Positions 1-5,794 of a DNA stretch of 11,583 nt are shown here, one piece after another (the first letter of the stretch is position 1; the number at the start of each line of letters is the position of its first letter). The position numbers and the translations under genes were made by a program. The stretch spans positions 1 to 11,583 of the forward strand of contig JAEXPQ010000168.1 of the NCBI GenBank assembly GCA_023446735.1, given 5' to 3'. Below the pieces are notes generated by a model. The model was given only the letters and a program-made list of their open reading frames with translations. It was not told the origin of the DNA and made no database searches. The stretch is from Verrucomicrobiota bacterium. Its GTDB lineage: Bacteria; Verrucomicrobiota; Verrucomicrobiia; Opitutales; Opitutaceae.

Positions 1-1304
1 TGCTCGAGGTGCTTGTGGACGTTTTCCACCATGACCACGGCTTCGTCGCAGAGCGCGCCGATGGCGATGGCGATGCCGGCGAGCGACATGATGTTCGCCG
101 TGAGCCCCATCAAGTACATCGGGATGAACGCGAGCGCGACGGCGATGGGCAACGTGACGATCGCGCGCGCCGCACCGCCGAAATCGAGGAGGAACACGAT
201 CACGATCAACGAGACGATGATCGACTCCTCGACGATCGTGCGGGTGAGCGTCTGGATCGAGCGCTTGATCAGGTCCGACCGGTCGTAGGTGGTGACGATC
301 TCGACTCCAGCCGGCAACGACGGTCGGAGCTCCTCGAGCTTCGCCTTCACGCGGTCGATGACCTCGAGGACGTTCTGCCCGAAACGCACGACGACAATAC
401 CACCGGGCGTCTCGCCGAGACCATCGAGGTCACCGGCGCCGCGGCGCATCTCCGGACCGAGCGCGATGTTGCGGGCGACATCGCGCAGCAGGATCGGCGT
501 GCCGCGCGCATCGGCGCCCACGACGACGAGGCGGAGATCGTCGAGCGACTTGAGGTAGCCCTTGCCGCGCACGAGATAGGTGGTGCCGTTGCGCTCGAGC
601 TCGCGGCCGCCCACGTCGTTGTTCGCCGAGCGGATCGCGGAGACGATGCGGGTGATCGGGATGTTGTAGGCCTGCAGCCGCTCGGGATCGACCTCGACCT
701 GGTACTGCTTCTCGAAACCGCCGAAGCTCGCGACCTCGGCCACGCCGTCGACGCTCTGGAGCCAGTAGCGCAGATGCCAGTCCTGGAAGCTCCGCAGGTC
801 GGCGGCGTCGTGCTGGCCGGTGCGGTCGACCAGCGCGTATTGGAAACCCCAGCCCACGCCGGTGGCGTCGGGCCCGAGGGTGGGCGTGACGCCGGTGGGC
901 AGGTTGCCGGTGAGGCCCTGCATGTACTCCATCACCCGGGCGCGGGCCCAGTAGAGATCGGTGCCGTCCTCGAAGACGGCGTAGACGAACGAGTATCCGA
1001 AGAACGAGTAGCCGCGCACGACCTTCACCTTCGGGGCGGCGATGAGCTTGGTGACGATCGGGTAGGTGATCTGGTCCTCGACGAGGTTGGGGCTGCGACC
1101 CTCCCACGAAGTGAAGACGATCACCTGCGCGTCGGAGAGGTCGGGCAGGGCGTCGAGCGGCGTGTGCCGCAGGCTGTAGATGCCGCCGAGCGTGAGCGCG
1201 CCGACGAGCAGGAAGACCATGAACTTGTTGCGCGCGCTCCACTCGATGATGCGCTCGATGAACGAATCGTGGTGCGGCGCGGGGACGGGAGAGGGGGAGG
1301 ACAT
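1..1304 (-). CDS. cusA: CusA/CzcA-family heavy-metal efflux RND pump, N-terminal 434 residues (cut by the left edge)
   Basis: Inner-membrane proton/metal antiporter of the HME-RND family, the engine of a tripartite efflux complex. The visible part contains TM1 (about residues 27-44), the first porter domain with the motifs LPDLSDAQV (53-61) and YSFFGYSFVYAVFEDGTD (99-116), then TM2 to TM4. In TM4 the stretch AIGALCDEAVVMVEN (414-428) aligns with the proton-relay segment of the family. D420 and E427 are in the positions of the acidic residues of E. coli CusA. The divalent-type CzcA carries an extra Asp (DFG) where this protein has AIG, so a monovalent Cu/Ag substrate is the better guess. The methionine relay that would settle this lies outside the window. 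The ATG at 1304 is chosen because an in-frame TGA at 1314-1316 excludes a longer protein. No clear Shine-Dalgarno is visible. It follows cusB by 194 nt in the same direction. Family assignment is secure; metal specificity is inferred. Confidence 0.95.
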   Translation of the reverse strand, partial: MSSPSPVPAPHHDSFIERIIEWSARNKFMVFLLVGALTLGGIYSLRHTPLDALPDLSDAQVIVFTSWEGRSPNLVEDQITYPIVTKLIAAPKVKVVRGYSFFGYSFVYAVFEDGTDLYWARARVMEYMQGLTGNLPTGVTPTLGPDATGVGWGFQYALVDRTGQHDAADLRSFQDWHLRYWLQSVDGVAEVASFGGFEKQYQVEVDPERLQAYNIPITRIVSAIRSANNDVGGRELERNGTTYLVRGKGYLKSLDDLRLVVVGADARGTPILLRDVARNIALGPEMRRGAGDLDGLGETPGGIVVVRFGQNVLEVIDRVKAKLEELRPSLPAGVEIVTTYDRSDLIKRSIQTLTRTIVEESIIVSLIVIVFLLDFGGAARAIVTLPIAVALAFIPMYLMGLTANIMSLAGIAIAIGALCDEAVVMVENVHKHLE

Positions 1305-1337
1305 GGCTTCAGCTCAGCGAAGGCATTTCGGAATGGT

Positions 1338-1373
1338 CACAGAGGCAGAGGAGAGGCGGAGGAGGACACAGAG
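1338..1373 (+). repeat. CACAGAG-type repeat, copy 1
   Basis: 36-bp purine-rich element beginning CACAGAGGCAGAGGAG and ending GGAGGACACAGAG. Its reverse complement begins CTCTGTG and contains CTCCTCCGC, as does the second copy at 1446-1481. In the cusBA transcript the two copies could pair around a 72-nt loop. The match is imperfect: positions 1-7 and 10-18 agree, and the terminal CTCTGTG is offset by two bases. It looks like a dispersed intergenic repeat, but only this pair is visible here. Confidence 0.6.
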
Positions 1374-1445
1374 TGGTGTTTGGTGAGACTGGGAGTGTTG
1401 GTGGAGGTACCGATGGGCTGAATTCTGGGAAACACGTGATCGGAT

Positions 1446-1481
1446 CTCTGTGAACTCCTCCGCTCAGTGGGCTCTGTGTCC
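1446..1481 (-). repeat. CTCTGTG-type repeat, copy 2 (inverted relative to copy 1)
   Basis: Begins CTCTGTGAACTCCTCCGC and ends GGGCTCTGTGTCC. It is the inverted partner of 1338-1373, with the shared blocks CTCTGTG and CTCCTCCGC. It ends 17 bp before the stop codon of cusB, so it would lie directly after cusB in the mRNA. A role as a transcript-stabilising or terminating structure is possible but not shown; there is no T-tract. Confidence 0.6.
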
Positions 1482-1498
1482 AATAGCTTGGTTCCGGT

Positions 1499-2791
1499 TC
1501 AGTGTTTGTGTTCGCCCGCGGCGCCCATGCCGGCGAGGGCGGCCTGGAGCTGGCTCTCGGAATCGACGAGGAAGAGCGCGCGGCTGACGACCCGCTCGCC
1601 GGCGGCGAGGCCGTCGCGCACCTCGAGGAACTCGCTCGTGCGCGCGCCGAGCTTCACGACGCGCGGTTCGAGGCGGTCGTCGGTGCCGGCGACGAAGGCG
1701 ATGTGGCGCTTGCCGGTGTCGATCACGGCGGCGGCGGGCACGACGAGTTTCTCGCCGAGCGGGACCTCGATCTCCACATCGGCCCAGAGGTCGGGGCGGA
1801 GGCGGTGTTCGGGGTTGTCGGTCTCGAGTCGGACGATGCCGCGGCGGGTCACCGGGTCGATATGCGGGTCGATGAACGTGACCGGGGCGGTGAAGGCCGG
1901 CAGCGCCGGACTGGCGAACGTCACCAACGCCTCCTGACCGATTGCGAGCAGTGGCAGGTCGGTCTCGGCGACGCGCGCCTGCAGCCAGAGGTGCGAGAGG
2001 TCGGCAATCTCGTAGAGCGTGTCGCCGGCCATGAACGCCTTTCCTTCCACCGCCTGCTTCGTGAGCACGTGGCCGTCGCGCGGGGAACGGATGACCAGCT
2101 CGGCGCCGGGCGCATCGCGTTCCTCGAGTGCGCGGAGCTCCGCGGCGTCGAGCTCCCAGAGTTCGAGGCGGGCGCGGGCGGCGTCGAGCAACGCGGCGGC
2201 CGCGGAGCGCCGGGCGGTGGGGGCGTCGGCGGGGAGCTGGCGGAGCGCGCGCCAGGCGACGAGGTAGTCGTTCTGCGCGGCGTAGACCTCGGGGCTGTAG
2301 ACGGTGAGCAGCGGGGCGCCCTGCGCGACGGCGGCGCCGGTGAAGGCGACGTGGAGCTTGCGCACCCAGCCGCCGAAGCGCGGCGCGATGCGCGAGGTGC
2401 GGGTCTCGTCGTGTGCGACCACGGCGACGGCGCGCACGGTCTGCGCGAGTTCGCGGCGCTCGACCGGGACGAGGGTGAGGCCGATGAGTTGGCGCTTGTC
2501 GGCGCCGAGCTCGATCGCGGCCCGCCCGGGCACGGCGGCGTGGCCATGGCTAGTCGATGCGGCCACGCTCTTGATCGGCACCAGACTCATGCCGCAGATG
2601 GGGCAGTCGCCGAGGCGGTCGGCGACGTAGGTGGGGTGCATCGGGCAGTGGAACTTCGGCCCGGCGGCGGGAGTCTCGGCGGCGGCCGGCGCGTTGGCTG
2701 CGGAGTGGTTGTGGGCGTCGGGAGAACGCGAGCAGCCGGCGGCGAACGCGAGGAGGGCAGCGAGCGTGAGCGATGAAAGGAGACGGTTCAT
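1499..2791 (-). CDS. cusB: CusB-like efflux adaptor (membrane fusion protein) with N-terminal heavy-metal-binding domain, lipoprotein
   Basis: Periplasmic adaptor linking the RND pump to the outer-membrane channel, 430 residues. A lipoprotein signal peptide ends in the lipobox FAAGC (Cys20). It is followed by a low-complexity Ala/Pro linker and a heavy-metal-binding motif at residues 47-72: FHCPMHPTYV, then GDCPICGMSLVP, with Cys49, Cys63, Cys66, His48/52 and Met51/68 as likely ligands. His-rich SHGH follows at 81-84. The adaptor body comes next: the first barrel/lipoyl strand (about 115-165), a hairpin helix region (about 170-225), the second lipoyl half with SPRDGHVLTKQAVEG (236-250), a beta barrel with FIDPHIDPVTRRGIVRLE (307-323) and a membrane-proximal domain to the end. 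The C-terminus is HKH. The ATG (2789-2791) overlaps the TGA of the upstream gene as ATGA, pointing to translational coupling. The HMBD favours Cu/Ag handling. All domains appear intact. Confidence 0.95.
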   Translation of the reverse strand: MNRLLSSLTLAALLAFAAGCSRSPDAHNHSAANAPAAAETPAAGPKFHCPMHPTYVADRLGDCPICGMSLVPIKSVAASTSHGHAAVPGRAAIELGADKRQLIGLTLVPVERRELAQTVRAVAVVAHDETRTSRIAPRFGGWVRKLHVAFTGAAVAQGAPLLTVYSPEVYAAQNDYLVAWRALRQLPADAPTARRSAAAALLDAARARLELWELDAAELRALEERDAPGAELVIRSPRDGHVLTKQAVEGKAFMAGDTLYEIADLSHLWLQARVAETDLPLLAIGQEALVTFASPALPAFTAPVTFIDPHIDPVTRRGIVRLETDNPEHRLRPDLWADVEIEVPLGEKLVVPAAAVIDTGKRHIAFVAGTDDRLEPRVVKLGARTSEFLEVRDGLAAGERVVSRALFLVDSESQLQAALAGMGAAGEHKH

Positions 2792-4101
2792 GGCGACGGA
2801 AGGGGTTCGGGCGTGACGCCGGCGGTCATCGCGAGGAGGTCGATCACGGCGAGTTCGCGTTCGCGCAGGGCGGCGAGGCGTTCGGCCTGCATGGCGAGTT
2901 CCATGGCGGCGGCATCGAGGATCATGGCGGCGGTGCCCGTGCCGGTGCGGTAACCGGACTCGGCGGTGCGGCGCTGCTGGGCGATGGCGGGCAAGGCTGA
3001 GCGGTCGAGGTAGTCGATCATCCGGTCGGCCTCGGCGACCATCGCGAGCATGCGGGCGAGCGCGGCGGCCATGTCGAGCTGCTCGGCGGAAACGCGGGCC
3101 ACGGCGGCCTCACGGCGCGCCTCCGCGGCGGCGATGGTCTCGCGGATCTTCGTGCGCCAGACGGGCAAGGTCATCGTGGCGGTCGGGCGCCACATCCATG
3201 GCGCGGTCTTCACGTCGGCCATCAGGCCCACCGAGAAGTCGGGCGAACCGCCGCGGCGGGCGACCGCGACGCCGGCGACGGCCATCTCGACCATGGCGCG
3301 CATGCGGGCGAGGTCGGGATTCGAAGTCTGGATGCGTTGCCAGAGTTCGGCAGGAGCCGGGAGCGCGGTGGGCGTGAGCTCGATCGTTGGCCGGGGCGGT
3401 TCGGCGGTCTCGGGGGGGAGCCCGAGCGCGGATTTGAGGCGGGCGCGGGCGGCCTCGCGGCGAGCCCGGAGTTGCGCGGCCTCGGAACGGAAGCGTTCCG
3501 CGGTGTCCGCGGCCTCGAGCTGCGCGGCGAGCGAGGTGTCCATGCCGCGGCCGGCGGCGTAGGAGCTGGCGGCGAGTTGGGTGCGCTGGTCGGCGGTGTC
3601 CGCGGCGGCTTCACGCAGGGCGACGGCGGCGTCGAGGTAAGCGAGGTCAAGCAGGGCGCGGCGCGCCTCGGCGGCGACGCGGACCAGCGTGCCGGAATAC
3701 TGGGCACGGGCGACGCCGAGCGCGGCCTCGGCCTCGCGTCCCATGGCGGCGCGTTTTCCCGGATTCATGATGTCGAACATCACTCCCGGCATGAGCGACA
3801 TCACCGTCGAGGCGATGTCGGCCTGAAAGGTGAGTTGCGGATCCGGCAACGCCTTCGACGGAGCGATCGAGTGCTGCGCGGCGCGCCAGTCCTGCCATGC
3901 GGCGGCGACCGCGGGATGGTTGAGGAGCGCGAAGCGGGCGAAGTCATTCGGAACGGAGTCGGCGGTGAGGGCCGGGAGCGGTGTGGCTAGCGCGGACTCG
4001 GTCGGTGGCGCGACGGTCGTGGGCGTGGCGACGGAGCGACAGCTGGTGGCGAGCGCCAGAAGGAGGAGACTGAGCGTGCCGATGAGAAGATTGTAGCGCA
4101 T
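2788..4101 (-). CDS. cusC: CusC-like outer-membrane efflux channel (TolC/OEP family), lipoprotein
   Basis: Outer-membrane factor of the metal efflux complex, 437 residues from the chosen start. The frame stays open to 4200, but the ATG at 4099-4101 places a lipoprotein signal peptide exactly at the N-terminus (MRYNLLIGTL, hydrophobic core, lipobox LATSC with Cys21). The 33 upstream residues look like translated spacer. Two OEP halves are visible. The first starts with NHPAVAAAWQDWRAA (61-75) and ALPDPQL (84-90), a signature common in CusC/CzcC-type proteins. The second starts with NPDLARMRAMVEMA (261-274), followed by RRGGSPDFSVGL (282-293) and TLPVWRTKIRETI (311-323). Long Ala/Arg/Glu-rich helices fit the periplasmic tunnel. 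It is the first gene of the cus operon, about 255 nt after the methyltransferase gene, and overlaps cusB by 4 nt. Start-site evidence is structural; no strong Shine-Dalgarno is seen. Confidence 0.93.
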   Translation of the reverse strand: MRYNLLIGTLSLLLLALATSCRSVATPTTVAPPTESALATPLPALTADSVPNDFARFALLNHPAVAAAWQDWRAAQHSIAPSKALPDPQLTFQADIASTVMSLMPGVMFDIMNPGKRAAMGREAEAALGVARAQYSGTLVRVAAEARRALLDLAYLDAAVALREAAADTADQRTQLAASSYAAGRGMDTSLAAQLEAADTAERFRSEAAQLRARREAARARLKSALGLPPETAEPPRPTIELTPTALPAPAELWQRIQTSNPDLARMRAMVEMAVAGVAVARRGGSPDFSVGLMADVKTAPWMWRPTATMTLPVWRTKIRETIAAAEARREAAVARVSAEQLDMAAALARMLAMVAEADRMIDYLDRSALPAIAQQRRTAESGYRTGTGTAAMILDAAAMELAMQAERLAALRERELAVIDLLAMTAGVTPEPLPSP

Positions 4102-4169
4102 GCGAACGGGGACGCCGTGAAGTGCGTCACGATAGCATACACCATCTGCGGTTGCAGCCCTCGGGGTTG

Positions 4170-4203
4170 TTCGTGGATGGGAGCGGACCGACTCCGCCAC
4201 GAA
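4170..4203. promoter_or_regulatory. Dyad TTCGTGG-N20-CCACGAA upstream of cusC
   Basis: Perfect 7-bp inverted repeat (4170-4176 and 4197-4203). The half-site CCACGAA recurs directly at 4262-4268, where it is followed by GTGG to make a small second dyad. It lies about 70-100 bp upstream of the cusC start. It could be an operator or a transcript hairpin; a chance match in GC-rich DNA is also possible. Confidence 0.3.
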
Positions 4204-4221
4204 AGGGGCGGTGCCCTCATG

Positions 4222-4255
4222 GCGGGTACTATGGCCATGTTGGCGCGGTACCCGC
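4222..4255. promoter_or_regulatory. Dyad GCGGGTAC-N18-GTACCCGC upstream of cusC
   Basis: Perfect 8-bp inverted repeat, arms 4222-4229 and 4248-4255, enclosing an 18-bp spacer that itself contains the palindrome ATGGCCAT (4231-4238). Its position, about 120-155 bp before the first gene of a metal-efflux operon, makes it a candidate operator. No regulator gene lies in the window, and the arms match no metal-regulator consensus I know. Confidence 0.35.
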
Positions 4256-4326
4256 GCCGATCCACGAAGTGGCGACAGATTGAGCCACCGGCGATGACAA
4301 GAGCGGCTCGGGGATGGAGATGAAGC

Positions 4327-4353
4327 CGTACGACGAAGAGGGTCGTCGGTACG
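4327..4353 (-). terminator. Stem-loop 3 nt after the methyltransferase stop codon
   Basis: On the plus strand the arms are CGTACGACGA (4327-4336) and TCGTCGGTACG (4343-4353), pairing over 10 bp with one bulged base around a 6-nt loop AGAGGG. It begins three bases after the TAA at 4357-4359. The bases following it on the minus strand (GCTTCATCTCC) are only weakly pyrimidine-rich, so this is not a classic T-tract terminator. The position and strength of the stem still favour a transcript end. Confidence 0.5.
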
Positions 4354-4356
4354 TGC

Positions 4357-5601
4357 TTAACGGCGCTCCAATACGCTCACGAAGAAGGCGTCGGTGTCGT
4401 GGACGTGAGGGAGAATCGATGTGCCGAACTCGCCGACGACGCAGCCGAAGGACTCGGTCGGCGGTATGACACGGAAATCCGGATGCGCGGCGAGGAAGGC
4501 GGCGACGGTGCCCTCGTTCTCGGTGCGAGCGAGCGAACAGGTGGCGTAGACGAGTCGGCCGCCGGGGCGGACGTGCGCGGCGTTCTGCGAGAGGATCGCG
4601 TGCTGTCGCTCGTGTTGGGCGTGCAGATCGGCGGCGGTGGTCTGCCAACGCAGGTGGGGCGAGCGGCGCCAGGTCCCGGAGCCGCTGCATGGGGCGTCGA
4701 CAAGCACGCCGTCGTAGAGCGCGCCGGCCGTGGGCGTTGCGGCGAGCGTGCGGATGTTGGTTAATCCGGCCCGGGCGGCGCGGGCGCGGAGCTCGGCGAG
4801 GGCGGCGGAGCGGATGTCGGTGGCGTCGACGTGGCCCGACGGACCGAGGAGTCGGGCGAGTTGGAGGGTCTTGCCGCCGGCGCCGGCGCAGGCGTCGAGC
4901 CAGCGGGTGCCGGCTGCGGGGGCGGCGAGGGCGAGGATGAGTTGCGAGCCGAGATCCTGCACCTCGAACGCGCCCGCGTCGTGGAGCGCGCTGCGGGCGA
5001 CATCGACTTCGATGAGCAGGGCGCGGGCGTCGGGCAGGAGCGGGTGGCGGCGGAACGGGATCCCTTCGCGCTGGAGCCAGGCGTCGACGGCGGCGGGATC
5101 CTCGGTTTGGAGACGCAGCCAGAGCGGCGAGCGGGTGAGCAGGGTGTCGCGGGCCGGGCCGGTGAAGGCGGGGGCCTCGGCGGCGAGCCAAACGGGGAAG
5201 AGCTGGTCGGTGGACAGCGGGTGGCCGAGACGGGCGGAGAGGAGCGCGGCCTGATCGGCCGGCGCGGCGGGGAGCGCGGGCCAGCCGGCGAGAAGTTCGG
5301 AGCGGAGAGCCGCGAGGGCGGGTTCATCGCCGGCGAGCCAGAGGGCGAGGTCCGGTTGGAGCGGCGCGGGCGCGGCCTCGATCCACGGGAGGTGGCGGAT
5401 GGCGGCGTAGGCGAGGGCGCGGTAGATGCGGCGGTCGCGGGAACCGAAGCGTTTGTCGCGGCCGAGGCGGTGCTGGAGGTAGGCGGGAAAGTTGGCCTCG
5501 CGGCGAGCGGCGGGGGCGAGGCTGCGGAGGAGTTCGCCGAAGATGGCAAGCTGGCGATGGGCGCGGCCCGAGCCGGGGGCGGAGTAGGATTGGTCGGGCA
5601 T
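4357..5601 (-). CDS. RsmB/NOP-family RNA (cytosine-5) methyltransferase
   Basis: SAM-dependent enzyme that methylates carbon 5 of cytosine in RNA, most likely 16S rRNA as RsmB does; 414 residues, close to E. coli RsmB. The N-terminal part resembles the NusB-like domain of RsmB, with the helix GSRDRRIYRALAYAAIRH (53-70). The C-terminal Rossmann domain shows SAM motif I DACAGAGGKT (236-245), ATDIR (260-264), motif IV DAPCSGSGTWRRSP (302-315, Cys305) and motif VI YATCSLARTENE (352-363, Cys355). Cys355 is the expected nucleophile and Cys305 the expected release cysteine, so both catalytic cysteines are present. The frame stays open upstream to 6003, but the ATG at 5599-5601 is preferred: the upstream residues are Ser/Arg/Pro-rich noise overlapping lptD and a repeat. 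The exact target base cannot be read from sequence; a generic rRNA m5C methyltransferase is the safe name. Confidence 0.92.
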   Translation of the reverse strand: MPDQSYSAPGSGRAHRQLAIFGELLRSLAPAARREANFPAYLQHRLGRDKRFGSRDRRIYRALAYAAIRHLPWIEAAPAPLQPDLALWLAGDEPALAALRSELLAGWPALPAAPADQAALLSARLGHPLSTDQLFPVWLAAEAPAFTGPARDTLLTRSPLWLRLQTEDPAAVDAWLQREGIPFRRHPLLPDARALLIEVDVARSALHDAGAFEVQDLGSQLILALAAPAAGTRWLDACAGAGGKTLQLARLLGPSGHVDATDIRSAALAELRARAARAGLTNIRTLAATPTAGALYDGVLVDAPCSGSGTWRRSPHLRWQTTAADLHAQHERQHAILSQNAAHVRPGGRLVYATCSLARTENEGTVAAFLAAHPDFRVIPPTESFGCVVGEFGTSILPHVHDTDAFFVSVLERR

Positions 5602-5650
5602 GGTTTGTGGGGGGAAATGGACGATCGCGGATGGATGATGGAGCTTTCGC

Positions 5651-5731
5651 CGTAGGGTCGGCGCTTGTCGCCGGACCGCGCCTATCTTCGGGCTGAGTCG
5701 AAGCGGCCCGCCGGCAAGCGGCGACCCTACG
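5651..5731. repeat. BIME-like pair of inverted REP-type elements
   Basis: Two 29-bp arms, 5651-5679 (CGTAGGGTCGGCGCTTGTCG, then CCGGACCGC) and 5703-5731, are near-perfect reverse complements with about five mismatches, separated by 23 bp. Each arm can also fold alone: GTCGGCG-CTTGT-CGCCGGAC in the first and GCCG-GCAAG-CGGC in the second. Both carry a GTAG head at the outer edge (5652-5655, and CTAC at 5727-5730). A GTAG or GGAG tetranucleotide at the foot of a small hairpin is the hallmark of REP elements moved by RAYT (TnpA-REP) transposases. No RAYT gene is in the window. Confidence 0.65.
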
Positions 5732-5739
5732 GGGCGGAG

Positions 5740-5756
5740 GACGAAGAGCGTTCGTC
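5740..5756 (-). terminator. Small stem-loop GACGAA-N5-TTCGTC
   Basis: Perfect 6-bp stem (5740-5745 and 5751-5756) with loop GAGCG. It closely resembles the core of the stem-loop after the methyltransferase gene (4332-4347), sharing GACGAAGAG and TCGTC. It lies about 40 nt downstream of the lptD stop and may contribute to ending or stabilising that transcript. Confidence 0.4.
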
Positions 5757-5765
5757 GCCCGCCGG

Positions 5766-5786
5766 GGTCCGGCGGCGGGCCGGACC
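5766..5786 (-). terminator. GC-rich hairpin just after lptD
   Basis: Perfect 8-bp stem GGTCCGGC/GCCGGACC with a 5-nt loop, beginning 8 nt after the lptD TGA (5795-5797). An alternative stem, GCCCGCCG/CGGCGGGC (5757-5764 and 5773-5780), is mutually exclusive with it. No T-tract follows on the minus strand, so termination would need Rho or a non-canonical mechanism. Confidence 0.45.
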
Positions 5787-5794
5787 TCGACGGA

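Larger units (their letters stand above)
1305..1498. other. Spacer between cusB and cusA
   Basis: This 194-nt stretch separates the adaptor and pump genes, although the preceding pair (cusC/cusB) overlaps by 4 nt. I see no coding potential in it. It contains two related 36-bp repeats in inverted orientation, listed separately. The middle (about 1374-1445) is less GC-rich than the flanking genes. It could hold an internal promoter or a processing or attenuation site for cusA, but I cannot identify a convincing one. Confidence 0.6.
4102..4356. other. Upstream region of the cus operon
   Basis: 255 nt between the stop of the methyltransferase gene and cusC. The short open frames that cross it on both strands have no recognisable protein character. 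It holds a stem-loop just after the methyltransferase stop, a 34-bp dyad, and three copies of CCACGAA (4197-4203, 4262-4268, and inverted at 4170-4176). A TATGCT hexamer on the minus strand near 4130 might be a -10 element, but no matching -35 is apparent. I see no convincing MerR- or CsoR-type operator. Confidence 0.5.
5602..5794. other. Spacer between lptD and the methyltransferase gene
   Basis: 193 nt that are almost entirely composed of inverted repeats: a hairpin 8 nt after the lptD stop, a small GACGAA/TTCGTC hairpin, and a two-armed REP-like element. No gene or clear promoter is visible. If the methyltransferase gene has its own promoter, it must lie in the roughly 50 nt at 5602-5650 or within the repeat. 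Confidence 0.6.

Noticed and set aside
9..1421. Plus-strand 470-codon open frame over the left end
   Set aside because: Antisense to the clear CusA-like coding sequence, which is open to the left edge; the composition is unlike a real protein.
1502..2776. Plus-strand open frame spanning almost all of cusB
   Set aside because: Complementary-frame shadow of an intact CusB-like gene. There are no domains, and His/Gly/Glu/Ala runs arise from the codon bias of the other strand.
4102..4200. N-terminal extension of the outer-membrane channel to 4200
   Set aside because: It would bury the lipoprotein signal peptide 33 residues inside the protein, so the ATG at 4099-4101 is better.
4117..4323. Small plus-strand frame with several Cys and Met in the cus upstream region (possible small metal-binding peptide)
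   Set aside because: It has no Shine-Dalgarno or family resemblance, and it lies over dyads and the stem-loop. The metal-binding impression rests on only two closely spaced cysteines.
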